From JAIBJN01 sp963830885 (lineage in GTDB: Bacteria; Actinomycetota; Thermoleophilia; Gaiellales; Gaiellaceae), in assembly GCA_963830885.1 (NCBI GenBank), contig CAWHOA010000037.1, positions 1-64,000 of the forward strand: a DNA stretch of 64,000 bases, read 5' to 3'. The notes below the pieces were generated by a model. That model was not told the origin of the DNA, did not search any database, and worked only from the letters and a program-made list of their open reading frames with translations. The first letter of the stretch is position 1; every line of letters begins with the position of its first letter. Of this stretch, positions 24,758 to 41,050 are shown in pieces. Position numbers and translations under genes: made by a program.

Positions 24758-24922
24758 GTGCCCCTCCAGCCGATACAATCCGGCCTCTGCCCCGCGATCA
24801 CGCGGCGCCTGACCTCACCCTCGCCCTTGCCAAGGCTTCCTGCCTTGGCGGCGGACGAGTGCGGGCTCAGGCTTGGTGCTCGCGACGCAGAGACGTGGAA
24901 GCATCACCTGAAGGGGCACTAA
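24758..24922 (+). promoter_or_regulatory. family A structured leader before rplK (SD-sequestering), with small ORF
   Basis: This is the second copy of the family A element. The closing stem GTGCCCCT (24758-24765) / AGGGGCAC (24912-24919) holds the rplK Shine-Dalgarno. The second helix is CCTGA (24808-24812) / TCAGG (24867-24871), where two base pairs are exchanged relative to the nusG copy (G-C to C-G, A-T to T-A) while pairing is kept. The apical stem GCCAAGGC/GCCTTGGC is one pair longer. A 54-codon frame from GTG 24758 to TAA 24922 fills it. Family members known to bind L1 at rplK leaders look different as far as I recall. Confidence 0.72.
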
Positions 24923-24925
24923 CGG

Positions 24926-25351
24926 ATGGCCAAGAAAGTCCTCACACTCATCAAGCTGCAGATCCCCGGCGGCCAGGCCAACCCGGCGCCGCCGGTCGGC
25001 CCCGCCCTCGGCCAGCACGGGGTCAACATCATGGAGTTCTGCAAGGCGTTCAACGCCCAGACTCAGCAGGAGAACGGGCGCATCACGCCGGTGGAGATCA
25101 CGGTCTTCGAGGACCGCTCCTTCACCTTCATCACGAAGACGCCCCCGGCCGCGGTGCTGATCAAGGAGGCGCTCCGGATCGAGAAGGGCTCGGCCGAGCC
25201 GAACCGCGACAAGGTCGGCAGGATCACGTCCGCCCAGGTGCGGCAGATCGCCGAGACGAAGCTCGTCGACCTGAACGCGCGCGACGTCGACCAGGCGATG
25301 CGCATCATCGAGGGCACCGCGCGCTCCATGGGCGTGGAGGTGGCTCGCTGA
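24926..25351 (+). CDS. rplK: 50S ribosomal protein L11
   Basis: This 141-residue L11 has the N-terminal domain KLQIPGGQANPAPPVGPALG (thiostrepton/IF2-contacting proline-rich region) and the C-terminal 23S-binding domain (GRITSAQVRQIAETKLVDLN). Translationally coupled to rplA (TGATG overlap). Confidence 0.97.
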   Translation: MAKKVLTLIKLQIPGGQANPAPPVGPALGQHGVNIMEFCKAFNAQTQQENGRITPVEITVFEDRSFTFITKTPPAAVLIKEALRIEKGSAEPNRDKVGRITSAQVRQIAETKLVDLNARDVDQAMRIIEGTARSMGVEVAR

Positions 25352-26082
25352 TGGCTCAGCACGGGAAGCGCTACACGGAGGCGCGAGAGAAGATCGACCG
25401 CGAGCACGCCTACACGCCGCTCGAGGCCGTCCGGCTCGTCAGGGACGCCCCGGCCGCCAAGTTCGACGAGGCCGTCGAGGCCCACTTCAACCTCGGGCTC
25501 AACGTCCGCCATGCGGACCAGCAGCTTCGCGGGACGCTCATGCTCCCGCACGGCACCGGTAAGGACGTCAAGATCGCCGTCTTCGCCGAGGGCGAGAAGG
25601 CCCGTGAGGCGGAAGAGGCCGGCGCCGACGTGGTCGGCTCCGCCGACCTGGCCACGCAGATCGAGGGCGGCTTCGACGACTTCGACGTCGCCATCGCCAC
25701 GCCGGACATGATGGGGACGGTCGGCAAGCTCGGCCGCATCCTGGGCCCCCGCGGGAAGATGCCGAACCCGAAGACGGGGACGGTCACCTTCGACGTGGGC
25801 AAGGCCGTCCGCGAGGCCAAGGCCGGCAAGCTCGAGTACCGCACCGACCGCGGCGCCAACGTCCACCTCGTCATCGGGCGCAAGAGCTTCGACGAGCGCA
25901 CGCTGCTCGAGAACTACGCGACCGTCGTCGAGGAGATCGTGCGAGCGAAGCCCGCCGCCGCGAAGGGCCGCTACATCCGCTCGATCACGCTGACCAGCTC
26001 CATGGGACCGGGCGTCCGCGTCGACCCGGCCAGGACGCGCGAGATCGCCGCGGAGCTCGAGGAGGAAGCGGTCCCCGCCTAG
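25351..26082 (+). CDS. rplA: 50S ribosomal protein L1
   Basis: This 243-residue L1 has the family motifs FNLGLNVRHADQQLRGTLML and LGPRGKMPNPKTGTVTFDVG. It forms the L1 stalk and, in other bacteria, represses its own operon. Follows rplK with a one-base overlap; then comes the L10 leader. Confidence 0.97.
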   Translation: MAQHGKRYTEAREKIDREHAYTPLEAVRLVRDAPAAKFDEAVEAHFNLGLNVRHADQQLRGTLMLPHGTGKDVKIAVFAEGEKAREAEEAGADVVGSADLATQIEGGFDDFDVAIATPDMMGTVGKLGRILGPRGKMPNPKTGTVTFDVGKAVREAKAGKLEYRTDRGANVHLVIGRKSFDERTLLENYATVVEEIVRAKPAAAKGRYIRSITLTSSMGPGVRVDPARTREIAAELEEEAVPA

Positions 26083-26095
26083 GTTTTCATCCACG

Positions 26096-26208
26096 CCCGT
26101 CGCCGAAGACAGCCGGCTGCCCCACGGGGCATAAGACCTGCCGAGGTGGCCCGAGCGAGACGATTCGCCTCTGCTCGTGCCCGCCCGGAAGGCGGGCACG
26201 AACGTTTT
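26096..26208 (+). promoter_or_regulatory. L10 (rplJ) leader, autoregulatory RNA
   Basis: The sequence GCCGAAGACAGCC ... TAAGACCTGCCGAGGTGG matches the conserved strands of the bacterial L10 leader bound by the L10-L12 complex, with a hairpin TGCCCC-AC-GGGGCA between the two strands. A second hairpin GTGCCCGCC-CGGAA-GGCGGGCAC (26177-26199) followed by GAACGTTTT resembles an intrinsic terminator, so control may include attenuation. The rplJ SD GAGGAGG lies just after. Confidence 0.85.
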
Positions 26209-26222
26209 GAGGAGGTGATTCG

Positions 26223-26903
26223 ATGCAGAGAAAGGACAAGGAGCAGGTCGTTGCCGAGCTCGCGGAGCGGCTGCGCGCCTCGGACACGCTCATCCTGGCC
26301 GACTACCGCGGCCTCTCGGTGGGCGAGCTGGACGACGTGCGCACGCAGATCCTCGCGCACGGCGCCCGCTTCTCGGTCGTCAAGAACACGCTGACGAAGC
26401 GCGCAGCCGAGGAGGCGGGGCTCGAGACGCTGACCGCGCTCCTGGACGGCCCCACCGCGATCGCGTTCGTCGGCGACGGCGACATGGTGGCCGTCGCGAA
26501 GACGCTCAACGACACGGCGAGGAAGACGAAGATCCTGTCCATCAAGGGCGGGATCATGCAGGGGGCGCCGCTCGCGGCCGACCAGGTCGTGGAGCTCGCC
26601 TCGCTGCCGCCTTACGACGTGCTCCAGGGCCAGGTGCTGGGCGCCATCGTCGGCCCGTTGACGTCGATCGTCGGCCTGTTTGCCGCCCCGCTCCAGGACT
26701 TCGTGGGGTTGATCGACGCGCGTATCGACCAGCTCGGCGGGGCCGAGGCCGCGCCGGCCGAGGCCGAGGAGGCTGCGCCGGAGGCAGAGCCCGAGGACGC
26801 TGCGCCGGAGGCAGAGGCCGAGGAGGCCACTGAGGCCGCCGCGGAAGAGACATCCGAAGACACGGCTGACGAAGCAGCCGACCAGACCACAGAGGAGGAA
26901 TAG
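26223..26903 (+). CDS. rplJ: 50S ribosomal protein L10 with acidic C-terminal tail
   Basis: This 226-residue L10 has the usual 23S-binding N-terminal domain (LADYRGLSVGELDDVRTQIL, FSVVKNTLTKRAAEE) and the L7/L12-binding helix (FVGLIDARIDQLGG). About 50 extra residues follow, made almost only of Ala, Glu, Pro, Asp and Thr. Typical L10 is near 175 residues, so the tail is an extension, shared in style with several other ribosomal proteins here. Confidence 0.96.
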   Translation: MQRKDKEQVVAELAERLRASDTLILADYRGLSVGELDDVRTQILAHGARFSVVKNTLTKRAAEEAGLETLTALLDGPTAIAFVGDGDMVAVAKTLNDTARKTKILSIKGGIMQGAPLAADQVVELASLPPYDVLQGQVLGAIVGPLTSIVGLFAAPLQDFVGLIDARIDQLGGAEAAPAEAEEAAPEAEPEDAAPEAEAEEATEAAAEETSEDTADEAADQTTEEE

Positions 26904-26905
26904 CC

Positions 26906-27295
26906 ATGGCTGCAACGGCAGTCGACAAGGTGTTCGACGAGCTCGGGAAGATGACCGTTCTCGACCTCGTCGAGCTCAAGAAGAAGATCGAGGACGAGTG
27001 GGGCGTCACCGCCGCCGCTCCGGTCGCGGTCGCCGCCCCCGGCGCCGCCCCCGCCGCGGGAGACGGTGCCGCCGCGGAGGAGAAGACCGAGTTCGACGTC
27101 GTCCTCACGGGCCCCGGCGACAAGAAGATCCAGGTGATCAAGGTCGTCCGCGCCATCACGGGCCTCGGCCTCAAGGAGGCCAAGGACCTCGTCGACGGGG
27201 CGCCCAACGCCGTCAAGGAGGGCGTGGCCCAGGAGGAGGCCGACTCCATCAAGGCGCAGCTCGAGGAGGCCGGCGCCTCCGTCGAGGTCAAGTAG
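26906..27295 (+). CDS. rplL: 50S ribosomal protein L7/L12
   Basis: This 129-residue L7/L12 has an N-terminal dimerisation domain (VFDELGKMTVLDLVELKKKI), an Ala/Pro-rich hinge (APGAAPAAGDGAAAEE) and the C-terminal factor-binding domain (IQVIKVVRAITGLGLKEAKD). It starts two bases after rplJ and ends the rplJL unit, followed by a strong terminator. Confidence 0.97.
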   Translation: MAATAVDKVFDELGKMTVLDLVELKKKIEDEWGVTAAAPVAVAAPGAAPAAGDGAAAEEKTEFDVVLTGPGDKKIQVIKVVRAITGLGLKEAKDLVDGAPNAVKEGVAQEEADSIKAQLEEAGASVEVK

Positions 27296-27316
27296 CTCGA
27301 AGCGCCTCGGAACGCT

Positions 27317-27347
27317 GCGAAGGGCCGGGCCGAGCCCGGCCCTTCGC
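27317..27347 (+). terminator. rplJL terminator
   Basis: A perfect 14-bp stem, GCGAAGGGCCGGGC / GCCCGGCCCTTCGC with a 3-base loop, begins 22 bases after the rplL stop and is followed by GTTTCCCC. The 140 bases beyond hold no gene. Confidence 0.85.
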
Positions 27348-27485
27348 GTTTCCCCATCTTCCCCAGGCCTTCAGCCATGGCGGGGCCCCGTGGCGTCCGG
27401 CGTTCAAGCCGCGCACCGTCCCCTCCGGCCACGGCCAGGTGCCTGGCACCGGGCCGTGGCTTCCGCGGACATGTGTGGAGATGTG

Positions 27486-27512
27486 GAAGAGGCCCGCTGA
27501 GCGGGCCTCTTC
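27486..27512. terminator. bidirectional hairpin terminator
   Basis: A 12-bp inverted repeat GAAGAGGCCCGC / GCGGGCCTCTTC with a TGA loop lies between rplL and the convergent secreted-protein gene, able to serve both strands. Confidence 0.7.
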
Positions 27513-27540
27513 GCTGGAGGGGAGGGGATGGGCGCCGCGG

Positions 27541-28305
27541 CTACGCCGCGGTGTCCCAGGTGGCGCCGGAGGTGCCGTCGTTGCTTCCGTCGTTGTCGCC
27601 GCCGTCGGGCGGGACGACGTCGAGATGGCCGCCGAAACCTGGACCAAACTCGCCGCCACCGGGGCCGAGGAGCGTCCCGTTGACCAGGTCGTCGATGGAG
27701 CTCTGCAGCCGCTCGTAGATCGCGTCCGCCTGCTCCTGCGTCAGTCGCTCGTTGGCGACCGCCTCGTCCAGGCCTGACTTCGCGCCGGCGAGGATGGCCT
27801 CCGTGAGACCGTCCACGGACTTGCCCTGCGCCTCGGCGACCTCCGCCAGCGACTTGCCGGCACGGAGCTGCTCGTGCAGCTCGTCCTCGGTGAGGCCGAG
27901 GTACTCGGCCGCGGAGCCGAGCTTGTCGCCGAAGAAGAAGTGGTGCCCGGGGCCGTCGAAGCCGCCCTCCGGTCCGCCAGGCCCGCCGAACTCGTGGCGG
28001 AACCCGAACACGCCGGGCCCGAGGAAGAACGGCGCCTCACCGGACTCGATGCGTTCCTTCATCGCGTCCGCCTGCTCCTGGGTGATCTTGCCGTCCTCGA
28101 GCGCCTGGTCGACCTGGTCGATCGCCGCCGCCTTCGTGGCGTCCTCGAGCTCCTGCGAGGAGACTCCGAGGTGCTTCGCCACCGAGTCGAGGAACGACGA
28201 GCCCGGCGAGTCGGTCTGCGACGCGGCGATCGCTGCCCCGCCGCCCGCGACGGCGAGGCCGGCCACCGTTGCTGCCAGGACCTTCTTCGATGTCAGCTTG
28301 CTCAT
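27541..28305 (-). CDS. secreted helical protein with repeated LTQEQAD-type modules
   Basis: This is a 254-residue exported protein of unrecognised function. A signal peptide (KKVLAATVAGLAVAGGGAAIAA) is followed by similar helical units, each with a helix-start motif: SSQELEDATKAAAIDQ, KITQEQADAMKERI, LTEDELHEQLRAGKSL and RLTQEQADAIYERL. A Gly/Phe/His-rich linker (about 90-125) separates the halves, and the C-terminus is Gly/Asp/Pro-rich. ATG 28305 has AAAGGA about ten bases upstream. Its promoter region carries the same 11-bp-periodic boxes as htrA, so both are probably regulated by the adjacent two-component system. Envelope-stress function is inferred only. Confidence 0.8.
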   Translation of the reverse strand: MSKLTSKKVLAATVAGLAVAGGGAAIAASQTDSPGSSFLDSVAKHLGVSSQELEDATKAAAIDQVDQALEDGKITQEQADAMKERIESGEAPFFLGPGVFGFRHEFGGPGGPEGGFDGPGHHFFFGDKLGSAAEYLGLTEDELHEQLRAGKSLAEVAEAQGKSVDGLTEAILAGAKSGLDEAVANERLTQEQADAIYERLQSSIDDLVNGTLLGPGGGEFGPGFGGHLDVVPPDGGDNDGSNDGTSGATWDTAA

Positions 28306-28354
28306 GAGGGAGAGTCCTTTCGCTCGCTCTTTCGCACGATGGAACCAAGCAGGC

Positions 28355-28393
28355 CTAAGCAAAAGCTGAAAGGCCCCTAAGAACTCCCTAAGA
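28355..28393. promoter_or_regulatory. four 11-bp-spaced response-regulator half-sites (secreted-protein promoter)
   Basis: CTAAGC (28355), CTGAAA (28366), CTAAGA (28377) and CTAAGA (28388) start exactly 11 bp apart, on one face of the helix, upstream of the secreted-protein gene. The same arrangement occurs before htrA. OmpR/PhoB-family regulators bind such tandem direct repeats. Confidence 0.7.
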
Positions 28394-28460
28394 GCGAACC
28401 CGAGCCGGAACGAAGCCTTGTACCGTCGCAAGGCGTCATTTCGGCTCGAGCTCTAGAACG

Positions 28461-28499
28461 GCCGAGAGGGGGCCGCCTCGTGCGCGGCCCCCATTCGGC
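28461..28499 (-). terminator. terminator downstream of htrA-like gene
   Basis: GGGGGCCGC (28468-28476) pairs with GCGGCCCCC (28484-28492), and flanking GCCGA/TCGGC can extend the stem. It lies 20 bases beyond the stop of the minus-strand protease gene. Confidence 0.65.
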
Positions 28500-28519
28500 T
28501 CCTTATTCCGGCCTCCGCG

Positions 28520-29668
28520 TTAGGAGGGCCGGGTCCCGAGGGACACCTGAACGGTCGTGCTGGTGCCGTCGCGCGTGTAGGTGATCGAGACCGAGTCACC
28601 CGGGCGCTTGGCGTCGATGGCGGACTGGAGGGAGGCGCCGTCCGTGATGGCGGTGCCGTCTACGGCGGTGATGACGTCGCCGCCGGTCGGATAGCTCTGG
28701 CCGTTGACCATCGCCGAGCCTGAGGCCGCGCGCAGGCCCGCCTCGGCCGCCGGCGTGCCCTGGCGCACCTCGGTGACCATGGCGCCGGCCGGGACGCCGA
28801 GCTCGCTCGCGACGGACTCGGAGAGAGAGGCAACGCCGACGCCGAGGTAAGCGTGCTCCACGGCGCCGCTGGAGATGATCTGCGGGACGATCGAGGAGAC
28901 GGTGCTGGACGGGATCGCGAAGCCGATGCCGTCGCTGCCGCCGGAGTCGCTCTTGATCTGTGTGTTGACGCCGACAACCTCGCCGGCCGCATTCAGGAGC
29001 GGCCCGCCGGAGTTGCCGTGGTTGATGGCGGCGTCGGTCTGGATCGAGTTGGAGATGGTGAAGTTGTTGGGGGAGGTCATCTCCCGGTTGAGCGCGCTGA
29101 CGATGCCGCTCGTGAGCGTGCCCTCGAGCCCGAAGGGGCTGCCGATCGCGACGACGCTCTCGCCGACGGACAGCGAGTTCGAGTCGCCGATGGCAAGCGG
29201 GAGGAGCACGTCAGCGGGCGCGTCGACCTTGATGACGGCCAGGTCGGTGGAGGGGTCGGTGCCCACGACGGTCGCGTCGTAGGTCGAGCCGTCCCAGAAG
29301 CGGACGGAGACCGACTGGGCGCCGTCCACGACATGGTGGTTCGTGACGATGTGGCCGTCGGCGTCGAAGACGAAGCCTGACCCCTGGCCGCTGGCCTGCT
29401 GCTCGCCGCCCATGGGCGAGGACTGGTTCAGGGTGGTGGTGATCTCGACGACGCTCTTGTAGGCCTTCTCGTAGACCTCGCTGACGGACAGCGACTCGGT
29501 GGTCGACGCCGCCGGCTCGGAGCTCTCCACGGTCACCTGGCGGACGGTGGTGGGGCTGCCGTCGGAGCCGAGTGCCGCGAAGGTCGCCGCCCCTCCGCCC
29601 GCGCCGACGGCTGCGGCGGCAACGAGCGCTGCGGTGACGGTGACGATGCGGGTGGTGCGGGATCTCAT
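28520..29668 (-). CDS. HtrA/DegP-family serine protease with PDZ domain
   Basis: This 382-residue S1C protease is membrane-anchored by an N-terminal hydrophobic segment (IVTVTAALVAAAAVGAGGG). The catalytic triad is H112 (IVTNHHVV), D142 (STDLAVIKVD) and S220 (NHGNSGGPLLN). One PDZ domain (about 285-378; EVRQGTPAAEAGL, SVSITYTRDG) follows. It would degrade or refold damaged envelope proteins. It is divergent from the two-component system and preceded by four regulator half-sites, similar in layout to pepD near mprAB in mycobacteria. Confidence 0.94.
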   Translation of the reverse strand: MRSRTTRIVTVTAALVAAAAVGAGGGAATFAALGSDGSPTTVRQVTVESSEPAASTTESLSVSEVYEKAYKSVVEITTTLNQSSPMGGEQQASGQGSGFVFDADGHIVTNHHVVDGAQSVSVRFWDGSTYDATVVGTDPSTDLAVIKVDAPADVLLPLAIGDSNSLSVGESVVAIGSPFGLEGTLTSGIVSALNREMTSPNNFTISNSIQTDAAINHGNSGGPLLNAAGEVVGVNTQIKSDSGGSDGIGFAIPSSTVSSIVPQIISSGAVEHAYLGVGVASLSESVASELGVPAGAMVTEVRQGTPAAEAGLRAASGSAMVNGQSYPTGGDVITAVDGTAITDGASLQSAIDAKRPGDSVSITYTRDGTSTTVQVSLGTRPS

Positions 29669-29720
29669 GACGCGTAGTCCTTTCCGAAAGGTGTGTCGGC
29701 GTCCATGCCAGCAACGCCGT

Positions 29721-29759
29721 CTAAGACGCGTCTGAGAGGCCGCTAAGAACTCGGTAAGA
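29721..29759. promoter_or_regulatory. four 11-bp-spaced response-regulator half-sites (htrA / regulator intergenic)
   Basis: CTAAGA (29721), CTGAGA (29732), CTAAGA (29743) and GTAAGA (29754) recur with an exact 11-bp period between the divergent htrA-like and response-regulator genes. The set mirrors the one before the secreted-protein gene, including the shared string CTAAGAACTC. Likely operator of the adjacent OmpR-family regulator. Confidence 0.72.
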
Positions 29760-29819
29760 CTCCCGCTCGCGGAGCGGAGCTCTTAGCCGAATCTCAGGAT
29801 TCGTGCGCACAATGCCCCC

Positions 29820-30500
29820 ATGCGCATCCTCGTTGTGGACGACGAGCGGGCCGTGCGCGAGTCGCTGCGGCGGGCGCTCGAGCTCGAGGGCTACGACGTC
29901 GAGCTCGCCGCCGACGGACAGCAGGCCCTCGATCGGCTCGAGAACGAGAGCGAGCAGGCACCCGACGCCGTCCTCCTCGACGTGCTCATGCCCGCGCTCG
30001 ACGGGCTCGAGGTCTGCCGCCGCCTTCGCCGCACCGGGAGCACCCTGCCGATCCTGATGCTGACCGCGCGGGCCGAGGTCGAGAATCGGGTCGAGGGCCT
30101 CGACGCCGGGGCCGACGACTACGTGACGAAGCCGTTCGCGCTCGAGGAGCTGCTCGCCCGGCTGCGGGCGCTGTTGCGGCGCACAGCGGACGGATCCGGC
30201 GAGACCCTGCGCTTCGAGGACCTCGAGCTCGACCCGAAGACGCGCGAGGTCAGGCGCGCGGGCGAGCCGATCGACCTGACGCGCACCGAGTTCTCGCTCC
30301 TCGAGCTCTTCCTGCTCAACCCGCGGCAGGTGCTGACCCGCTCGCTGATCTTCGAGCGCGTCTGGGGCTACGACTTCGGCGCCACCTCGAACTCTCTGGA
30401 CGTCTACGTCGGCTACCTGCGGCGCAAGACCGAGGCAGGCGGGAAGTCGCGGCTGATCCAGACGGTGCGCGGCGTCGGCTACGCGCTGCGCGAAGCATGA
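29820..30500 (+). CDS. OmpR/PhoB-family response regulator
   Basis: This 226-residue regulator has a receiver domain with acidic pocket (ILVVDDER), phosphoacceptor D54 (VLLDVLMPALDG), the Thr switch (MLTAR) and TKPF lysine. The C-terminal winged helix (EVRRAGEPIDLTRTEFSLLE, VDVYVGYLRRK-like DVYVGYLRRKTEAGG) binds DNA. It overlaps the histidine kinase by 4 bases (ATGA). The tandem repeats upstream suggest control of htrA, the secreted protein and perhaps itself. Confidence 0.95.
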   Translation: MRILVVDDERAVRESLRRALELEGYDVELAADGQQALDRLENESEQAPDAVLLDVLMPALDGLEVCRRLRRTGSTLPILMLTARAEVENRVEGLDAGADDYVTKPFALEELLARLRALLRRTADGSGETLRFEDLELDPKTREVRRAGEPIDLTRTEFSLLELFLLNPRQVLTRSLIFERVWGYDFGATSNSLDVYVGYLRRKTEAGGKSRLIQTVRGVGYALREA

Positions 30501-31831
30501 GCTTTCGCGCGCGGATCGCGATCGCCACTGCCGTGGCCGTCGCGGTGGCGGTCGCGGTCGCCTCGATCGTGGCCTACCTGGCGGTCCGCAGCCAGCTCCG
30601 CGGCCAGGTGGACGACGCGCTCGCCGATCGGGCCGAGATCATCGAGCGGATTCCCATCGACGTGGTGCAGACGAGCGAGGACCAGTTCTTCCTCCGCATC
30701 CCGGGCCCGGCGCTGGGCGGGCCGGGCGGCTACGTCCAGGTCTTCGGTCCCCAGGGCGCGATCCGCGCGCCGGGGGACGATCTGGCGCTCCCGGTGGATG
30801 AGGAAACGCGGGACGTGGCCGCGAACGGCGGCTCGAACTACAGCGACGCGCGGGTCGCCGGCATCCACGTGCGCGTCCTGACCACGTCGAGAGGCAGCGG
30901 CTACGCCGTCCAGATCGCCCGGCCCCTCACCGAGGTGGACGACAACCTCGACCGGTTGCGCACCATCCTCATTCTCGTCGCGCTCGGTGGCATCGGGCTC
31001 GCCGCGGCGCTCGGCCTGCTCGTGGCGCGGACGGCGCTCGCGCCGGTGCGCCGCCTGACGGAGGCGACCGAGGAGGTCACGGAGACCCGCGACCTCTCCC
31101 GGCGCATGGCGGACGAGGGCACGGACGAGCTGGGGCGCCTGGCCGGGAGCTTCAACACCATGCTCGCGTCCCTCGAGGACGCGGCGCGGAGCCAGCGCCG
31201 CTTCGTCGCGGACGCCTCGCACGAGCTCCGCACCCCGCTGACCAGCCTGCGAACGAACATCGAGGTGCTCGCGCGGGCCGACGACATGCCGCCCGAGGAG
31301 CGGGAGCGCCTGCTGGCCGACCTCGTCGAGCAGCTCGCGGAGATGAGCGAGCTCGTGGCCGAGCTCGTGGCGCTGGACCAGGTCGAGGACGCCGGCGAGC
31401 CGGAGGACGTCCGCCTCGACCTCGCGGCCGGCGAGGCGATCGAGCGTGTGCGGCGAAATCGCGGCGGCGTCACGTTCGTGCCCGACCTCGAAGAAACCGT
31501 CGTCAGCGGCGTGCCCGGCTCGATCGAGCGCGCCATCGGCAACCTGCTCGACAACGCGGCCAAGTGGAGCCCGCCGGGAGGCGAGGTCGAGGTCAGCGTC
31601 CGCGACGGCGAGGTGGCCGTCCGCGACCACGGGCCGGGCATCGACGAGGACGACCTGCCGTACGTGTTCGACCGCTTCTACCGGGCGTCCTCGGCCCGCG
31701 GGCAGCCCGGCTCGGGGCTCGGGCTCGCCATCGTCAGGCAGGTGGCCGAGGCGCACGGCGGCCAGGTGACCGCCGAGCACGCCGACGGCGGCGGGACGCT
31801 GGTGCGCCTCCGGCTGCCGCCCGCCTCGTAG
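30497..31831 (+). CDS. HAMP-domain sensor histidine kinase
   Basis: This 444-residue kinase has two membrane helices (about 8-28 and 155-180) flanking an extracellular sensor of about 125 residues, a HAMP linker (ARTALAPVRRLTEATEEVTE), the HisKA box DASHELRTPLTSLRTN with H242, and an ATPase domain (N box NLLDNAAKWSPP, DHGPGIDEDDLPYVFDRFYR, GSGLGLAIV). It phosphorylates the preceding regulator. Gene order with an HtrA protease resembles the mycobacterial MprAB envelope-stress system. Confidence 0.95.
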   Translation: MSFRARIAIATAVAVAVAVAVASIVAYLAVRSQLRGQVDDALADRAEIIERIPIDVVQTSEDQFFLRIPGPALGGPGGYVQVFGPQGAIRAPGDDLALPVDEETRDVAANGGSNYSDARVAGIHVRVLTTSRGSGYAVQIARPLTEVDDNLDRLRTILILVALGGIGLAAALGLLVARTALAPVRRLTEATEEVTETRDLSRRMADEGTDELGRLAGSFNTMLASLEDAARSQRRFVADASHELRTPLTSLRTNIEVLARADDMPPEERERLLADLVEQLAEMSELVAELVALDQVEDAGEPEDVRLDLAAGEAIERVRRNRGGVTFVPDLEETVVSGVPGSIERAIGNLLDNAAKWSPPGGEVEVSVRDGEVAVRDHGPGIDEDDLPYVFDRFYRASSARGQPGSGLGLAIVRQVAEAHGGQVTAEHADGGGTLVRLRLPPAS

Positions 31832-31913
31832 GGGCCTTGCAGCCCGGGTGGCGGTTCTGCTCGCGGCGCGCTATCATGCAAGCCCGACAAAGCGGTTTCC
31901 CGCGGGCGTTGCG

Positions 31914-31943
31914 TTGCGCGGGGACCGCTCGTCGTGCTATTCT
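31914..31943 (+). promoter_or_regulatory. candidate rpoBC promoter
   Basis: TTGCGC (31914-31919) and TATTCT (31938-31943) are 18 bases apart, leaving a 5' leader of about 70 bases before the rpoB TTG start. GCTATCAT at 31870-31877 is a second possible -10. Match quality is modest. Confidence 0.35.
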
Positions 31944-32020
31944 TATCGGTCGCGCCGCTGTACTGCAGATCTGCTGTCTTCTTGCCGCTAGACCCTGCCT
32001 AGAAGGGGAGGTTTCCGTCC

Positions 32021-40230
<8,210 letters not shown>

Positions 40231-40250
40231 GCCGCTCCACAGCAGTGAAT

Positions 40251-40276
40251 CCGGGGGCGCCGAAAGGCGCCCCCGG
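40251..40276 (+). terminator. rpoBC terminator
   Basis: An 11-bp stem CCGGGGGCGCC / GGCGCCCCCGG with a GAAA tetraloop lies 20 bases after rpoC, then TCTATGCT. Confidence 0.8.
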
Positions 40277-40279
40277 TCT

Positions 40280-40828
40280 ATGCTGGCTCCCGTGACGGCC
40301 GTGCTGTGGCGCGCGAGCGACGGGGGCGCCGACCTCTGCGTCCTCGAGTCCGCCGGCGCCGGTCACCGCCTGCGCGGGACGGTTCTGACCCACGAGGCGA
40401 AGCAGCCGATCGAGATCCGCTACTCCGTCGAGGTCGACGCCGCCTGGGCGACGCGGGACGTCGAGGTGCTCGTGGCCTTCGCCGGAGGCGACCTTCGCGA
40501 GCCGGTCGAGCTCGGCGGCCTCTGGTCGGGAAAGGAGCGTCCGCCCGAGCTCGAGGGCAGCGTCGACGTCGATCTCAGCTTCACGCCGGCGACGAACACC
40601 CTCCCCATCCGGCGCCTGCGGCTCGAGGTCGGAGAGGAGGCCGAGATCGCCGTCGCCTGGCTCCGCTGGCCCGAGCTCCGCGTCGAGCGCGTGCTCCAGC
40701 GCTACACCCGGCTGGGGGAGGACCTCTACCGCTACTCGCAGGACGAGTTCAAGGCCGAGCTCGTCGTGGACGAGCACGGGCTCGTGCTCGAGTACGAGGG
40801 CATCTGGCGTGCGATCGCCCGCGCCTGA
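40280..40828 (+). CDS. putative glycolipid-binding domain protein
   Basis: This 182-residue protein has the pattern of the putative glycolipid-binding family (PF06475 as I recall): an N-terminal WRASDGGADLCVLES, central SGKERPPELEGSVDVDLSFT followed by the hallmark TNTLPIRRLRL, then RWPELRVERVLQRYTRLGED and YRYSQDEFKAELVVDEHGLV. No signal peptide. It begins right after the rpoC terminator; the TTG/ATG choice at 40280 or nearby GTG 40292 is open. Confidence 0.72.
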   Translation: MLAPVTAVLWRASDGGADLCVLESAGAGHRLRGTVLTHEAKQPIEIRYSVEVDAAWATRDVEVLVAFAGGDLREPVELGGLWSGKERPPELEGSVDVDLSFTPATNTLPIRRLRLEVGEEAEIAVAWLRWPELRVERVLQRYTRLGEDLYRYSQDEFKAELVVDEHGLVLEYEGIWRAIARA

Positions 40829-41050
40829 CCCCGGGAGGGCTGCGTCGTGGACCGGCTTCATCACGGATGTCCCTCCTCGTTTTTTGCGCTCTTTGCGAGG
40901 AGTTCGTGGGGAGTCCCTCGAAAGGGGTATCGGAGGGTCGGGACGAGGCGTAGACTGGCCTCTGTCGCGGACGAGGGCGCTCGAGGGAGCGGCGGCGGGG
41001 GGCGCCTGCGACAGGTTATCCACAGGATCCACAGCGAGGTGGGGAGGAAA

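Noticed and set aside
40847..41050. Longer version of the small ORF starting at 40847
   Set aside because: No SD and no protein-like features; GTG 41051 has a strong SD.
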